From Planosporangium thailandense (lineage in GTDB: Bacteria; Actinomycetota; Actinomycetes; Mycobacteriales; Micromonosporaceae): 64,000 nt of DNA. Each line of letters begins with the position of its first letter. The stretch's first letter is position 1. The notes under the pieces were generated by a model. It was not told the origin of the DNA. It saw only the letters and a program-made list of their open reading frames with translations, and made no database searches. This document shows positions 42,139 to 50,800 of this stretch, piece after piece. Location of the stretch: assembly GCF_011947195.1 (NCBI RefSeq), contig NZ_JAATVY010000017.1:91362-155361 (forward strand), in the 5' to 3' direction. A program made the translations under genes and the position numbers.

Positions 42139-43230
42139 GTGACCGAATCGATCCTGGAACTTCCGCTCGACGAGCAGCCGGATCCCGGCGAGTTCATCCG
42201 CGCCGCGATGCAGTGGCACTTCAACCCCGAGACCGGGTCGCCGTACTGGCTGGAGCGGGCGAAGTCGCTGGACTTCGACCCCCGCACGGACGTCACCAGC
42301 TTCGGGGATCTGGCCCGCTTCCCCAACATCGTCGACGAGCTACGCGACGTCCGGGTGGAGGACCTCATCCCGCGCGGGTACGGGCCCGACCCGGACATCG
42401 TCGGGATCTTCGAGAGCGGGGGCACCACCGGCCCGCCGAAGCGGGTGATCATGCTGCAGGACTGGTGGCGCCGGAGCGGCGCGTGGATCAGCGCCAACCT
42501 GGACGCGCACGGGTTCCCTCGCGACGTCAACTGGCTCGGCCTGGTCCCGACCGGACCGCACCTCGTCGGCGCGACCCTCGCCCGGCTGGCCGCCTACCGC
42601 GGCGGTATCGGGTTCTCGATCGACATGGACCCGCGCTGGGTCAAGAAGCTCATCGGCGGCGGCAAAGCCGAGGAGGCCGGCGCCTACGCCGAGCACCTCG
42701 TCGAGCAGGCCTCGTTCACGATGCGCACCCAGGACGTCGGCGTCCTGCTGACCACGCCGCCGTTGCTGGAGCGGATCGCCCGCAACGACGAACTGGTGGG
42801 CCTGATCAACGAGAAGATCAGGGGAATCATGTGGGCCGGGGCGCACATGGATGCCGACACCCGCTACCTGTACCGGAACGAGGTCTTCCCGCAGGTGAAG
42901 CTGTTCGGCGTCTACGGCAGCACGATGATCCTCGGTGGCTCCGCCGAGCGGCTGGGCCTCGGCCCGGACGATCCGTGCATCTTCGACCCACCATCCCCGA
43001 TCATCACCTTCCTCGTCATCGATCCGGACACCGGTTCCCGGGTCGGTGACGGCGAGCGCGGGCAGGTCGTGATGAACCACGTCAGCAGGAACATGCTGCT
43101 GCCCAACAACCTCGAGCGCGACCTGGCCACCCGGATCGAACCGCCAGCCGGCCGGGCTGGCGACTCGGTGGCCGACGTCTCCCCGGTCGCGCGCTTCGGC
43201 AACGAACCCGTCATCGAGGGGGTGTACTGA
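42139..43230 (+). CDS. Acyl-adenylating enzyme (EhpF/phenazine-type AMP-binding protein)
   Basis: 363 residues, shorter than CoA ligases (about 500). AMP-binding P-loop is GIFESGGTTGPPKRVIML, with an adenine-site motif VYGSTMILGGSAERLG and TGSRVGDGERGQVVM near the hinge. The C-terminal lid is short or absent. The gene is fused by TGATG overlap to an aldehyde dehydrogenase-fold gene. The same pairing is known in phenazine (EhpF/EhpG) biosynthesis and, by analogy, in LuxE/LuxC, where a carboxylic acid is activated as an adenylate and then reduced to the aldehyde. GTG 42139 follows AGGAGGGAG. Confidence 0.75.
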   Translation: MTESILELPLDEQPDPGEFIRAAMQWHFNPETGSPYWLERAKSLDFDPRTDVTSFGDLARFPNIVDELRDVRVEDLIPRGYGPDPDIVGIFESGGTTGPPKRVIMLQDWWRRSGAWISANLDAHGFPRDVNWLGLVPTGPHLVGATLARLAAYRGGIGFSIDMDPRWVKKLIGGGKAEEAGAYAEHLVEQASFTMRTQDVGVLLTTPPLLERIARNDELVGLINEKIRGIMWAGAHMDADTRYLYRNEVFPQVKLFGVYGSTMILGGSAERLGLGPDDPCIFDPPSPIITFLVIDPDTGSRVGDGERGQVVMNHVSRNMLLPNNLERDLATRIEPPAGRAGDSVADVSPVARFGNEPVIEGVY

Positions 43231-44603
43231 TGACCGAACCGCTCGTACTGGACGCGCTGGGCCCGAGCGGTCCCTACCGCGCCCGCACCCGGCAGCCCAT
43301 CCCCGATGTGGCGGGAAACCCTCTCGCGGAGCTCAGCCTGGTGCCGAAGCTGTTCGTCACCCGGGCCATGTCCGCGCTGCGCAGGTCGCGCCTGCTGCCC
43401 CGACAGGAGCGCCTGGCCGCCCTGACCGAGGCGGGCCAACGGTTCGCGACCGGCGAGGTCGACGGGATGTCTGCGGGCGACTACCAGTACACGGTGAGCC
43501 GGATGTCGGGCAACCCGCTGCCGATCGTCCGCAAGGCCGCCGCGGCCATCGCGCGCAGCGCCGCCGAGGCGTACCGCAGCGCCCAGCAGGCGCGGCCCGT
43601 CGGCGCCGTGAACGACTGGCGCGAGTCCACCGCCGGCCGGGGCACGGCGATATGGATCCGGCGCGGGTCGGTCTTCGCGGTGCACGCGGCCGGCAACCAC
43701 CCCGGCGTGCACAGCCTGTGGCTGGAGGCTCTGTCGCTCGGCTTCCGGGTGGCCGTCCGGCCCTCACGGCGGGAGCCGCTCACCCCGTACCGGCTGGTCT
43801 CCGCCCTGCGCGCGGCCGGGTTCGGCGACGACCAGGTGGTCCTGCTGCCGACCGGGTACGAGGCCGCCGACGAGATCCTGCGCCAGGCCGACCTCGGCAT
43901 GGTCTACGGCGGGCAGGACGTGATCGACAAGTACGCGGCGGACCCGACGGTCCTGCCCAACGGGCCCGGCCGGTCGAAGATCCTGATCACCGCGGACTGC
44001 GACTGGCGCGAGTACCTGGACATGCTCGTCGACTCGGTCAGCCACGAGGGCGGGACGGCGTGTGTGAACACCACGGCGATCTTCGTCGAGGGCGACGCCA
44101 CGCCGGTCGCGGAAGCGGTAGCGCAGCGGCTGGCGGCGATCCCGAGCCTGCCGCCCGAGGACGACAAGGCCGTGCTGACCGCGTACCGGCTCGACGACGC
44201 GAAGAAGTTCGAGAACTACCTGCATTCGGCGGCGGACGGCGCCACGGCCCACCTCGGTGGCGGCGGGGTGGTCGACGAGCTCGGCGACGGCAGCGCGGTG
44301 CTGCGGCCCGCCGTGTACCAGGTCGACGACCCGAACGCCCCGCAGGTGAACGTCGAGCTGGCGTTCCCGTGCGTGTGGGTGGCGCCGTGGAGCCGGGAGG
44401 CCGGGACCGCCCCGCTGACGAACTCCCTGGTGCTCACCGCCGTCACCCGGGACGAGCGCCTGATCGACGAACTGCTCGCCGACCCCGCCATCAAGAACCT
44501 CTACCTCGGCAACCACCCGACGTACTGGATGGAGCCCGGCATCCCGCACGACGCGTACCTCGGCGAGTTCCTGATGCGCACCAAGGCGCTCATCCGGGAC
44601 TGA
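43230..44603 (+). CDS. Aldehyde dehydrogenase-fold acyl reductase (EhpG/LuxC-like)
   Basis: 457 residues. Aldehyde dehydrogenase-like fold with NADPH-binding region FAVHAAGNHPGVHSLWLEAL and VAVRPSRREPLTPYRLV, and a nucleophile Cys in SHEGGTACVNTTAIFVEG. In LuxC-like reductases such a Cys accepts the acyl group from the partner activating enzyme, which is then reduced by NADPH. The start overlaps the partner stop codon (TGATG). Expected product: an aldehyde from an unknown aromatic or fatty acid. Converges on the LLM oxidoreductase gene, with 3 bp between stops. Confidence 0.78.
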   Translation: MTEPLVLDALGPSGPYRARTRQPIPDVAGNPLAELSLVPKLFVTRAMSALRRSRLLPRQERLAALTEAGQRFATGEVDGMSAGDYQYTVSRMSGNPLPIVRKAAAAIARSAAEAYRSAQQARPVGAVNDWRESTAGRGTAIWIRRGSVFAVHAAGNHPGVHSLWLEALSLGFRVAVRPSRREPLTPYRLVSALRAAGFGDDQVVLLPTGYEAADEILRQADLGMVYGGQDVIDKYAADPTVLPNGPGRSKILITADCDWREYLDMLVDSVSHEGGTACVNTTAIFVEGDATPVAEAVAQRLAAIPSLPPEDDKAVLTAYRLDDAKKFENYLHSAADGATAHLGGGGVVDELGDGSAVLRPAVYQVDDPNAPQVNVELAFPCVWVAPWSREAGTAPLTNSLVLTAVTRDERLIDELLADPAIKNLYLGNHPTYWMEPGIPHDAYLGEFLMRTKALIRD

Positions 44604-44606
44604 CGG

Positions 44607-45479
44607 TCACGCCACGAGCGGCTGGACCTCCCGGGCCACGAACCGTACGAAGCCTTCCGGGTCCGGCTCGTCGGAGAGCGGCTGAAGGACGACGGTGTCG
44701 GCGCCGGCGTCGGCCCATCGTCGTACCGCCCCGGCGACCGCCCGCGCGTCGCCGGCCACGCCGAGGTCCTGCCCCGGGTCGTAGCCGAAGCGCCGCCGCT
44801 CGGCGTCGAGGCGCTCGGCGGCACGCGGGCCGGTCGCGGCGAGGAGGTAGACGACGACGGAGTGGGCGTCGGTCCGGTCTCCGGCAGCGCGCCCCTCGTC
44901 GATGAGGCCGCGCGCCCGCCGCACCCCCTCGGGAGACGTGGCGCAGGTGAGGATGGTGCCGTCGGCGGTCTCGCCCGACAGCCGCAGGGTGCGCGGCCCG
45001 GTCGCGCCGACGTAGATCGTGGCCGTCGATGCCGGCGGCCAGTCCAGCGCGACCTTGTCGAGCCGCACGTACCGACCGTCCATCGTGACCTGCTCGCCGC
45101 GCAGCAGGGCGCGCAGCGCGACGACGTACTCCCGCAGCAGCGTGACGGGTGATTCGACCCGCGCGCCGACCTGCGCCATCCAGTCCTGCACGCCGTGGCC
45201 GACGCCGATGGCGACCCTACCGGGGAACAGCCGGTGCAGCGTGGCCGTCTCCATCGCGGTCAACGCGACGTTGCGCAGCGGCACCGGGAGCAGCCCGACC
45301 CCGACGCGTACCCGCTCGGTCCAGGCCAGGACCGCGGCCGCGCTGGCGATGCCGCTTTCGAGAAAACAGTCCTCCCACAGCCACAGCTCTGCCAGGCCCG
45401 CGTCGTCGGCGGCGCGGGCCACCGCGCGTAGCCGCTCGGGCGGCAACTGCGGCAGAAAGACAGCTCCGAGCGTCGTCAT
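44607..45479 (-). CDS. LLM-class flavin/F420-dependent oxidoreductase
   Basis: 290 residues, TIM-barrel luciferase-like monooxygenase fold. Landmarks: LGAVFLPQLPPERLRAVARA, a central ERVRVGVGLLPVPLRNVALT, GRVAIGVGHGVQDWMAQVGA, and IYVGATGPRTLRLSGETADG. The PVPLRNP-like segment and GxGxGxxxWM are typical of the F420-using 5,10-methylene-tetrahydromethanopterin-reductase-like branch in actinobacteria. ATG 45479. Substrate unknown; it may act in the same pathway as the adjacent acid-reducing pair, but it is transcribed on the other strand. Confidence 0.82.
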   Translation of the reverse strand: MTTLGAVFLPQLPPERLRAVARAADDAGLAELWLWEDCFLESGIASAAAVLAWTERVRVGVGLLPVPLRNVALTAMETATLHRLFPGRVAIGVGHGVQDWMAQVGARVESPVTLLREYVVALRALLRGEQVTMDGRYVRLDKVALDWPPASTATIYVGATGPRTLRLSGETADGTILTCATSPEGVRRARGLIDEGRAAGDRTDAHSVVVYLLAATGPRAAERLDAERRRFGYDPGQDLGVAGDARAVAGAVRRWADAGADTVVLQPLSDEPDPEGFVRFVAREVQPLVA

Positions 45480-45520
45480 ACATGTGACCTTACTGATGCC
45501 GTCGCCGGGGTTCAGTTCGC

Positions 45521-46561
45521 GTGGCGGAAGATGGCGGGATGTTCTTCGAGTACGACCCCGATCCCGACGCCCCGGTCAGCCAACTCGTCTGCACCTTCGG
45601 CGGAGCGGCGCCGGTGGCCCAGATCGCCCCCGGAACCTTCCTGTCGACCTGGACCCGGGACTGCTTCAACGGCACCGTCCGCACCGTCGACGACCTGTCC
45701 AGCCAGGTCACCGACCCGCGCTGCCTCAACCCGCAGACCGGCCCGTTCTACGTCGAGGGCGCCGAGCCCGGCGACACCCTGGTCGTACACTTCGTCTCCA
45801 TCACGCCGCGCGTGTCGTGGGGGGTCTCGACGACCGTGCCGTTCTTCGGCGCCCTCACCTCGACACCGCGTACGGCCATGCTGCAGCCGGCGCTGGCGGA
45901 GCGCACGTGGATCTACGACATCGACCCGGCCGCCGGGGTGGTGCGCTACCAGGCGCGCGACAGCGCGTTCGCCGTCGAGCTCCCACTGGACCCGATGCAC
46001 GGCACGGTCGGGGTGGCGCCGGCCCTGGGCGAGGTGCGCTCCGCCCTGACGCCCGGCCCGTGGGGCGGAAACATGGACACCCCGGAGATGCGGGCGGGGA
46101 CGACCTGTTACCTCGGCGTCAACGTCGACGGCGCGCTGTTCAGCTTCGGCGACGGGCACGCCCGGCAGGGTGAGGGGGAAACGTGCGGCGTCGCCGTCGA
46201 GACGGCGATGGACACCGTGGTCCTGGTCGATCTGGTCAAGGGCGTGCCGACGCCGTGGCCACGGCTGGAGAGCGACGGCTTCATCATGTCGACGGGCTCC
46301 GCCCGCCCGCTCGAGGACGCGTTCCGGATCAGCCAGGCCGACATGGTCGGATGGGTGGCGGCCGAGCTGGGACTGTCCATGCTGGACGCCTACCAGCTCG
46401 TGGCGCAGACCACGCTCGCGCCGATCGCCAACGTCGTCGACGACGACTACACGTGCGTCGCCAAGGTCGCCAAGGCCCACCTGCCGGGCATCACGCCGTA
46501 CGGCGGAGTCCACGCCCGGCTGCGCGCCGCCGCGGCGGCGTGGCGCCACCCCGGCCGGTAG
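45521..46561 (+). CDS. Acetamidase/formamidase family protein
   Basis: 346 residues. Fold and motifs of the FmdA/AmdA family: GDTLVVHFVSITP near residue 85, DPMHGTVGVAP, GPWGGNMDTPEMRAGTTCYL with the conserved GGNMD, SFGDGHARQGEGE (metal-binding GDxHxxQGxGE), and MSTGSARPLEDAFR. These enzymes cleave formamide or acetamide to ammonia and the acid; formate from formamide could feed the formate dehydrogenase. GTG 45521 used; an in-frame ATG at 45539 giving MFFEYDPDPD is an alternative. Divergent from the LLM gene with 41 bp between starts. Confidence 0.88.
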   Translation: MAEDGGMFFEYDPDPDAPVSQLVCTFGGAAPVAQIAPGTFLSTWTRDCFNGTVRTVDDLSSQVTDPRCLNPQTGPFYVEGAEPGDTLVVHFVSITPRVSWGVSTTVPFFGALTSTPRTAMLQPALAERTWIYDIDPAAGVVRYQARDSAFAVELPLDPMHGTVGVAPALGEVRSALTPGPWGGNMDTPEMRAGTTCYLGVNVDGALFSFGDGHARQGEGETCGVAVETAMDTVVLVDLVKGVPTPWPRLESDGFIMSTGSARPLEDAFRISQADMVGWVAAELGLSMLDAYQLVAQTTLAPIANVVDDDYTCVAKVAKAHLPGITPYGGVHARLRAAAAAWRHPGR

Positions 46562-46573
46562 GGACGCGGCACG

Positions 46574-47122
46574 TCACGGGTGCCGGACGAACTGCGTGGC
46601 GTCGGCGAAGTTGGCGCGGATCGCGGGCGGGACGGCTCCGTCGACCTTGCGCATCGTCCAGTCCTGCTGGTAGTCGGTGTCGGTGCCCGGCCGCCACCAG
46701 CCCTGCGCGGTCAGCCCGGCACCGGCGCGGACGAACGTGACCTCGACCTCGCCGGCGTCGTCGGACGGTTTACGGGTCGGCGCCTCGCTCCACCAGCCGT
46801 CGAACGTCGAGCCGCGCAACGAGCCGAGCATCCGGCCGCCGTCGTGGCTGTACACCACCCGCATCTCGGCACCGTTGAGCTGGATGTACAGGTCGCCGTA
46901 ATCGCTGCTGGTCCAGTGCCCGACGACCTCCCGGGCCGTGATGGGTGACTGGCTGGCCGCCGGCGCCGAAGCGGACGCGTCGCCGGGGTCGTCGACGTAC
47001 TCGTAGCCGTCTCCGGCGCCGCCACCGGAGCCGGCCGCGGCGCCGCCGCAGCCGGCGACGAGCAACAGCAGCGCGAGCGCGGCCGGCAGAGCGAGCAGCC
47101 TCATCGGTGATCGGCGAAGCAC
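46574..47122 (-). CDS. Lipoprotein of unknown function
   Basis: 182 residues. GTG 47122 has GGAGG 6 nt upstream and gives MLRRSPMRLLALPAALALLL, a signal peptide with lipobox VAGC. After a Gly/Ser/Ala linker a domain of about 120 residues contains VGHWTSSDYGDLYIQLNGAE, VVYSHDGGRMLGSLRGSTFD, GWWSEAPTR and GWWRPGTDTDYQQDW. The pattern of W-x-S, G-x-Y-G and W-W resembles lipocalin-like or beta-barrel ligand-binding domains, but I do not recognise the family. Confidence 0.72.
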   Translation of the reverse strand: MLRRSPMRLLALPAALALLLLVAGCGGAAAGSGGGAGDGYEYVDDPGDASASAPAASQSPITAREVVGHWTSSDYGDLYIQLNGAEMRVVYSHDGGRMLGSLRGSTFDGWWSEAPTRKPSDDAGEVEVTFVRAGAGLTAQGWWRPGTDTDYQQDWTMRKVDGAVPPAIRANFADATQFVRHP

Positions 47123-47300
47123 GGGCGACCTCCTCGGGCACACGGGGTTCACACCCTCCAGGTACGCAGCGACCGCCCATCCGGCTCAACGGACATCCGG
47201 GAAAGTCCGGATGCCGCACACCCCGAACCGTTCCCGCCGCCCGGCCGTACTAGGGGCGGGACAACAGGAGCCATTCGCCGAGCCTTGGGAGGCCCTTGAC

Positions 47301-47843
47301 GTGATTACGGAGATCAGTCGCACTGATGGCTCGAGCCGCGCCGGCGTCGTCCGGTCTTCCCGGGAGTACAGCCTGGTCGTGACGCAGCCGGTCGACGCGG
47401 GCGGCCACCTGTTCGCCATCGACGGCGAGCTGACCGACACCCCGAACCGGTACACCGTGCAGGTCGGCCACGCGCTGCACGTCGACCTGCCGGAATCGTA
47501 CGGACTCGAACTCATCCTGGACCGGTTCTTCTGGCGGTTCATGAACCACAGCTGCGAGCCGACCGCCGTCGTGCGGGGGCGTGAGGTCCTGGCGCTGAAG
47601 CCGCTGCAGCCCTGGCAGGAGATCACGTTCCACTACAACACCACCGAGTACCAGATGGCCGAGCCCTTCGACTGCCGCTGCGGAAGCAGCCGTTGCGAAG
47701 GCACGATCCAGGGGTTCCGCTACCTGTCCCGGTCCGAACGGGAACGGCTGCGGCCCTGGCTGTCGGCGCATCTGCTCGCCATCCTCGACGGCCGGGTGGC
47801 CGAACCGGCGGCTGCCGCCGCAGAGGAGCCGCTGTGTCGCTGA
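47301..47843 (+). CDS. SET-domain protein (lysine methyltransferase-like) with post-SET cysteines
   Basis: 180 residues. Hallmarks of the SET fold: N-terminal ISRTDGSSRAGVVRSSREYS, active-site FMNHSCEPTAV (NHSC motif), a Tyr in ITFHYNTTEYQMAE, and a post-SET zinc cluster CRCGSSRCEG. The fold uses S-adenosylmethionine to methylate lysine side chains in proteins. GTG 47301 is chosen because GGGAGG lies 8 nt before; the ATG at 47211 lacks one. Its last 10 nt overlap the start of a 1335-residue poly-lysine-synthetase-like NRPS, so both are made together. The substrate may be the NRPS product, the NRPS itself or another protein; this is inference. Confidence 0.85.
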   Translation: MITEISRTDGSSRAGVVRSSREYSLVVTQPVDAGGHLFAIDGELTDTPNRYTVQVGHALHVDLPESYGLELILDRFFWRFMNHSCEPTAVVRGREVLALKPLQPWQEITFHYNTTEYQMAEPFDCRCGSSRCEGTIQGFRYLSRSERERLRPWLSAHLLAILDGRVAEPAAAAAEEPLCR

Positions 47844-50800
47844 CCGTCGAATGGCGGTCGGTCACCGGCCAGCCCACGGTCCTGCACGAGTTCTTCGAGC
47901 GGTCCGCCGACCGGTGGCCGGACGCGATCGCGGTCGACGTTCCGCCCGGTCCGGGCCGACCCCGCCGGCGGCAGCTGTCGTACCGGGAACTGCGATGGCG
48001 CTCCGATGACCTGGTCAGCGCGATCCTCGCTGCGGACAACGGCGACGGCGCGCCGGTCGTCGCCGTCTTCCTGCCCCGTACCACGGAAGACGTGTACGCC
48101 TCGCAGCTCGCGGTCCTGAAGGCGGGGTACGGCTTCGTCTGTGTCGATCCCGCGTTCCCCGACGAGCAGGTCGGCTACATCCTGCGCGACGCGCGGGCGG
48201 CGATCCTGCTCACCGACGCGCAGGGCGCCGAGCGGGCCAGGCGGACCGGCTACCAGGGTGCCGTCGTCCGGCTGGACCGTCCGCTGCGGCCGCCGGCCGT
48301 GTCCCTCGCGCCGCCACCGCCGCCGCCGGCGGACAGCCTGGCGTACGTCATCTACACCTCCGGCACCACGGGCCGTCCGAAGGGCGTGATGATCGGGCAC
48401 CGGAGCATCGCCAACCTCGTCGGCTCCGACGTGACCGAGTTCGGCCTGGGCCCCGGCGACCGGGTGGCACAGGGCTCGTCGGCGGCGTACGACTCCTCGG
48501 TGGAGGAGGTGTGGCTGGCGTGGGCGTCCGGTGCCACCGTGGTGGTGCTGGACGACGACGCCGCACGGCTCGGCCCCGACCTGGTGCCGTGGCTGCGGCA
48601 CGAGCGCATCACCGTGCTCTGCCCGCCGCCCACGCTCCTGCGCACCACCGGCTGTGCGGATCCGCGCACCGAACTTCCGGACCTGCGCCTGCTGTACGTG
48701 GGCGGCGAGGCGTTGACGGCGGACGTGGTGGAGCGGTGGGCGCCCGGCCGGCGGATGGTCAACGGCTACGGGCCGACCGAGTGCACGGTGACGTGCGTCC
48801 GCGGCGACGTCGTCGCCGGAGCGCCGATCACCGTGGGCCGGCCGGTGCCGGGGATGCGCGCCTGGGTGCTGGACGAGAACCTGACGCCGGTCCGCGACGG
48901 CGAGCCGGGTGAGCTGTGCATGGCGGGCGCCGGTGTCGCGCTGGGCTACCTCAACCAGCCGGAGCTGACCGCCGCGAAGTTCCCCACGCTTCCCCTGCTG
49001 GGCCGGGTGTACCGCACCGGCGACCTGGTCTCCGCCGGGCCCGACGGGACGCTGTTCTACCACGGGCGCATCGACTCCCAGGTCAAGCTGCGCGGGTACC
49101 GGATCGAACTGGAGGCGATCGAGGCGCACCTGGCGCGCTGCCCCGGGGTCCGGGAGGCGGCCTGCTGCGTGCAGGGTGAGGGCGCGGCGCAGACGCTGGT
49201 CGCGTTCGTGGTCGCGGCGGACCCCGGCCGCCCACCGGACCCCGACGCGCTGAAGGCCCAGCTCCAGCGCTCGCTTCCGGTCTACATGGTCCCGTCGCTG
49301 TTCGGCACGATCGAGGAGCTGCCGAGAGGCGCGAGCGGCAAGGTGCGCCGCAACGACCTGCCGGTCCTGACCGCGGGACGGCGGCAGCGCAGCGCCACGG
49401 CCGCAGGGCCGTCGGAGCCGGTCGAACAGCTCATCCTGCGTGCGGTCGAGGAGGCCGTGGCGACGGGCGGCGCGTCGGTCGACGACGACTTCTTCAACGA
49501 CCTCGGCGGAAGCTCGCTGCAGGCGGCGATCGTCATCTCCGCGCTGCGGGCCGACCCTCGCACCGAGGCCATCACCGTCCGCGACCTGTACGAGGCGCGG
49601 ACGGTCCGGGCGCTGGCGCGGCGGGCCACCTCCTCGCCGTCCGACGCTCGCGCGGCACAGGTGGTCGCCGCCCGGCCGCGACGCCCCGTCGGCGATCCGG
49701 CCCGCGTCACGCTCGCCCAGTCGGTGTGGCTGCTGCTGGAGCTGCTCATCCTGGCCCCGCTGGGCTATCTCACGGTGTTCCGGATCCTGCCGTTGCTGTC
49801 GGAGTACATCGGTCTGGTCCCGCTCATCGTGGTGGTGCCGGTGCTGCTGGCCCCGCTCAGTACGCTCTGGACGCCCATCTCCATCTCGATCGTCGCGCAG
49901 CTGAAGAAGCTGCTGATCGGCCGGTACGAGCCGACCCGCGTACCCGTCTGGAGCGACCTGTACGTCCGGATGTGGATCATGCGGCAGGTGGTGCGGATCG
50001 TGCCCTGGCGCAGCATCGCCGGCACCGAGTTCCAGTGCATGGCGCTGCGGGCGTTGGGCGCGCGGATCGGGCGACGTGTCCACATCCACCGCGGGGTGAA
50101 CCTCCTGTCGGGCGGCTGGGACCTGCTGGAGATCGGCGACGACGTCACGCTCAGCCAGGACGCGTCGATCGGACTGGTGACGCTGTCGGACGGGCACGTC
50201 GTGGTCGGTCCCGTCACCATCGCCGACGGCGCCACCCTCGACGTGCGCGCCGGTGTCGGCCCCTACACCCGGGTCGGGCGCAACGCCTGGCTCGCGGCGC
50301 TGTCGTCGCTGCCGGCCTCGGGCACGATCCCGGACGGCGAGCGGTGGGACGGCGTACCCGCCCGCCCGGTCGGGCCCGCGCCCGCGCCGCCCACAGTGAC
50401 GGCGCGCGGAAGCTACCTCTCGCCGGTGCTGCACGGCATCGCGATGATCGTCGCCGGGAACCTCCTGCGGACGGTGCTGGCCGTGCCGTTCCTGCTGGTG
50501 ACGATCCTGTTCGTACGGTGGTTCAACCTGACGTACGACTCGCTGCTGGCCGCGCTGACGCACCCGATGTCGCATCTCGGGATGCTGGGCACCGCGGCGG
50601 CGCTCGCGTGCGTGGGCCTCGTCGGGGAGGTCGCCCTCGAGGCGATAGCCGCTCGGGCGATCGGTACCGTCCGGCCGGGTGTGATCAGTCGGTGGAGCCC
50701 GTCGTACATCCGGGTCTGGCTCAAGGCCGGGCTCGTCGACTCGGCCGGCCACTGGCTGAGCGGCGGCCTGTTCTGGCCGACCTGGCTGCGGTGGGCCGGC

